Positions 12,090-12,113 of a DNA stretch of 12,113 nucleotides are shown in pieces (the stretch's first letter is position 1; each line of letters begins with the position of its first letter). The stretch lies in NCBI GenBank assembly GCA_002404215.1, contig DHJG01000146.1, positions 4,227-16,339 on the forward strand. Direction: 5' to 3'. A program made the translations under genes and the position numbers. Source of the stretch: Desulfosporosinus sp. UBA4726 (GTDB lineage: Bacteria > Bacillota > Desulfitobacteriia > Desulfitobacteriales > Desulfitobacteriaceae). The notes below the pieces were generated by a model. That model was not told where the DNA came from, ran no database searches, and saw only the letters and a program-made list of their open reading frames with translations.

Positions 12090-12113
12090 GTAGTTCTCCG
12101 TATATTATTTTGT

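Larger units (their letters stand above)
11778..12113. other. Non-coding, AT-rich stretch downstream of tRNA-Pro
   Basis: No reading frame of ordinary size covers this stretch. It contains a tandem TACTGCAA repeat (11827-11845), a strong terminator (11862-11889), a 7-bp inverted repeat AAATACT/AGTATTT near 11946-11970 and two very short overlapping minus-strand frames near 11935-12089. Base composition is visibly more AT-rich than the genes upstream. It could be an ordinary intergenic region or the edge of an element inserted at the tRNA; the window ends before this can be decided. Confidence 0.6.

Noticed and set aside
1..12113. CRISPR arrays, insertion sequences, transposases, toxin-antitoxin or phage genes
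   Set aside because: No repeat-spacer pattern, transposase motif or terminal inverted repeat pair was found in either strand of the window.

Overview
The window reads as a contiguous chromosomal segment of an anaerobic, endospore-forming Firmicute of the Clostridia. The best guess is a Peptococcaceae/Desulfitobacteriaceae-type organism (Desulfitobacterium or Desulfosporosinus-like). Three things support this: an IspH-ribosomal protein S1 fusion, which is a clostridial signature; spoIVA, which is restricted to endospore formers; and the order cmk-plsC-ispH/rpsA ... der-plsY-gpsA-spoIVA, which parallels the cmk-to-spoIVA neighbourhood of Bacillus. The genus is inference from gene content, not proven. 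All convincing genes lie on the + strand. Several use TTG or GTG starts with strong Shine-Dalgarno (SD) sequences, and for five genes the most upstream possible start is not the likely one.

Layout. 1-135 is the end of cytidylate kinase, overlapping plsC (132-728). A weak terminator follows. A gap of about 280 bases then holds small palindromes, a TATAAT box and a structured leader before the IspH-S1 fusion (1010-2845). A strong hairpin whose loop can pair downstream separates it from an FtsW/RodA/SpoVE-family gene (2946-4097). After another terminator come an unrecognised polytopic membrane protein (4242-4880), a PDZ/radical-SAM/DUF512 protein (4968-6299), der (6292-7629, overlapping by 8 bases), plsY (7633-8226) and gpsA (8263-9273), closed by a very good intrinsic terminator. 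spoIVA (9506-10990) stands alone behind a probable sigma-E promoter and a foldable leader. An ACT-domain PheB-like gene (11188-11634) has its own clear sigma-A promoter. tRNA-Pro(GGG) (11701-11777) and a terminator follow. The last 220 bases are AT-rich and hold no ordinary gene, only two tiny coupled minus-strand reading frames.

Function. GpsA, PlsY and PlsC are the successive steps from dihydroxyacetone phosphate to phosphatidic acid. The FtsW/SpoVE-type protein polymerises peptidoglycan, IspH finishes isoprenoid precursor synthesis (hence undecaprenyl phosphate), and S1 and Der serve translation and ribosome assembly. SpoIVA builds the spore-coat basement layer. The theme is envelope plus ribosome housekeeping beside a sporulation gene.

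No obviously new multi-gene defence or mobile system is visible. The least explained items are the structured leaders before ispH/rpsA and spoIVA, the loop-complementary hairpin before the ftsW-like gene, the possible internal start that would release a free S1 protein, an NKxE variant in the first G domain of Der, and the repeats downstream of tRNA-Pro.
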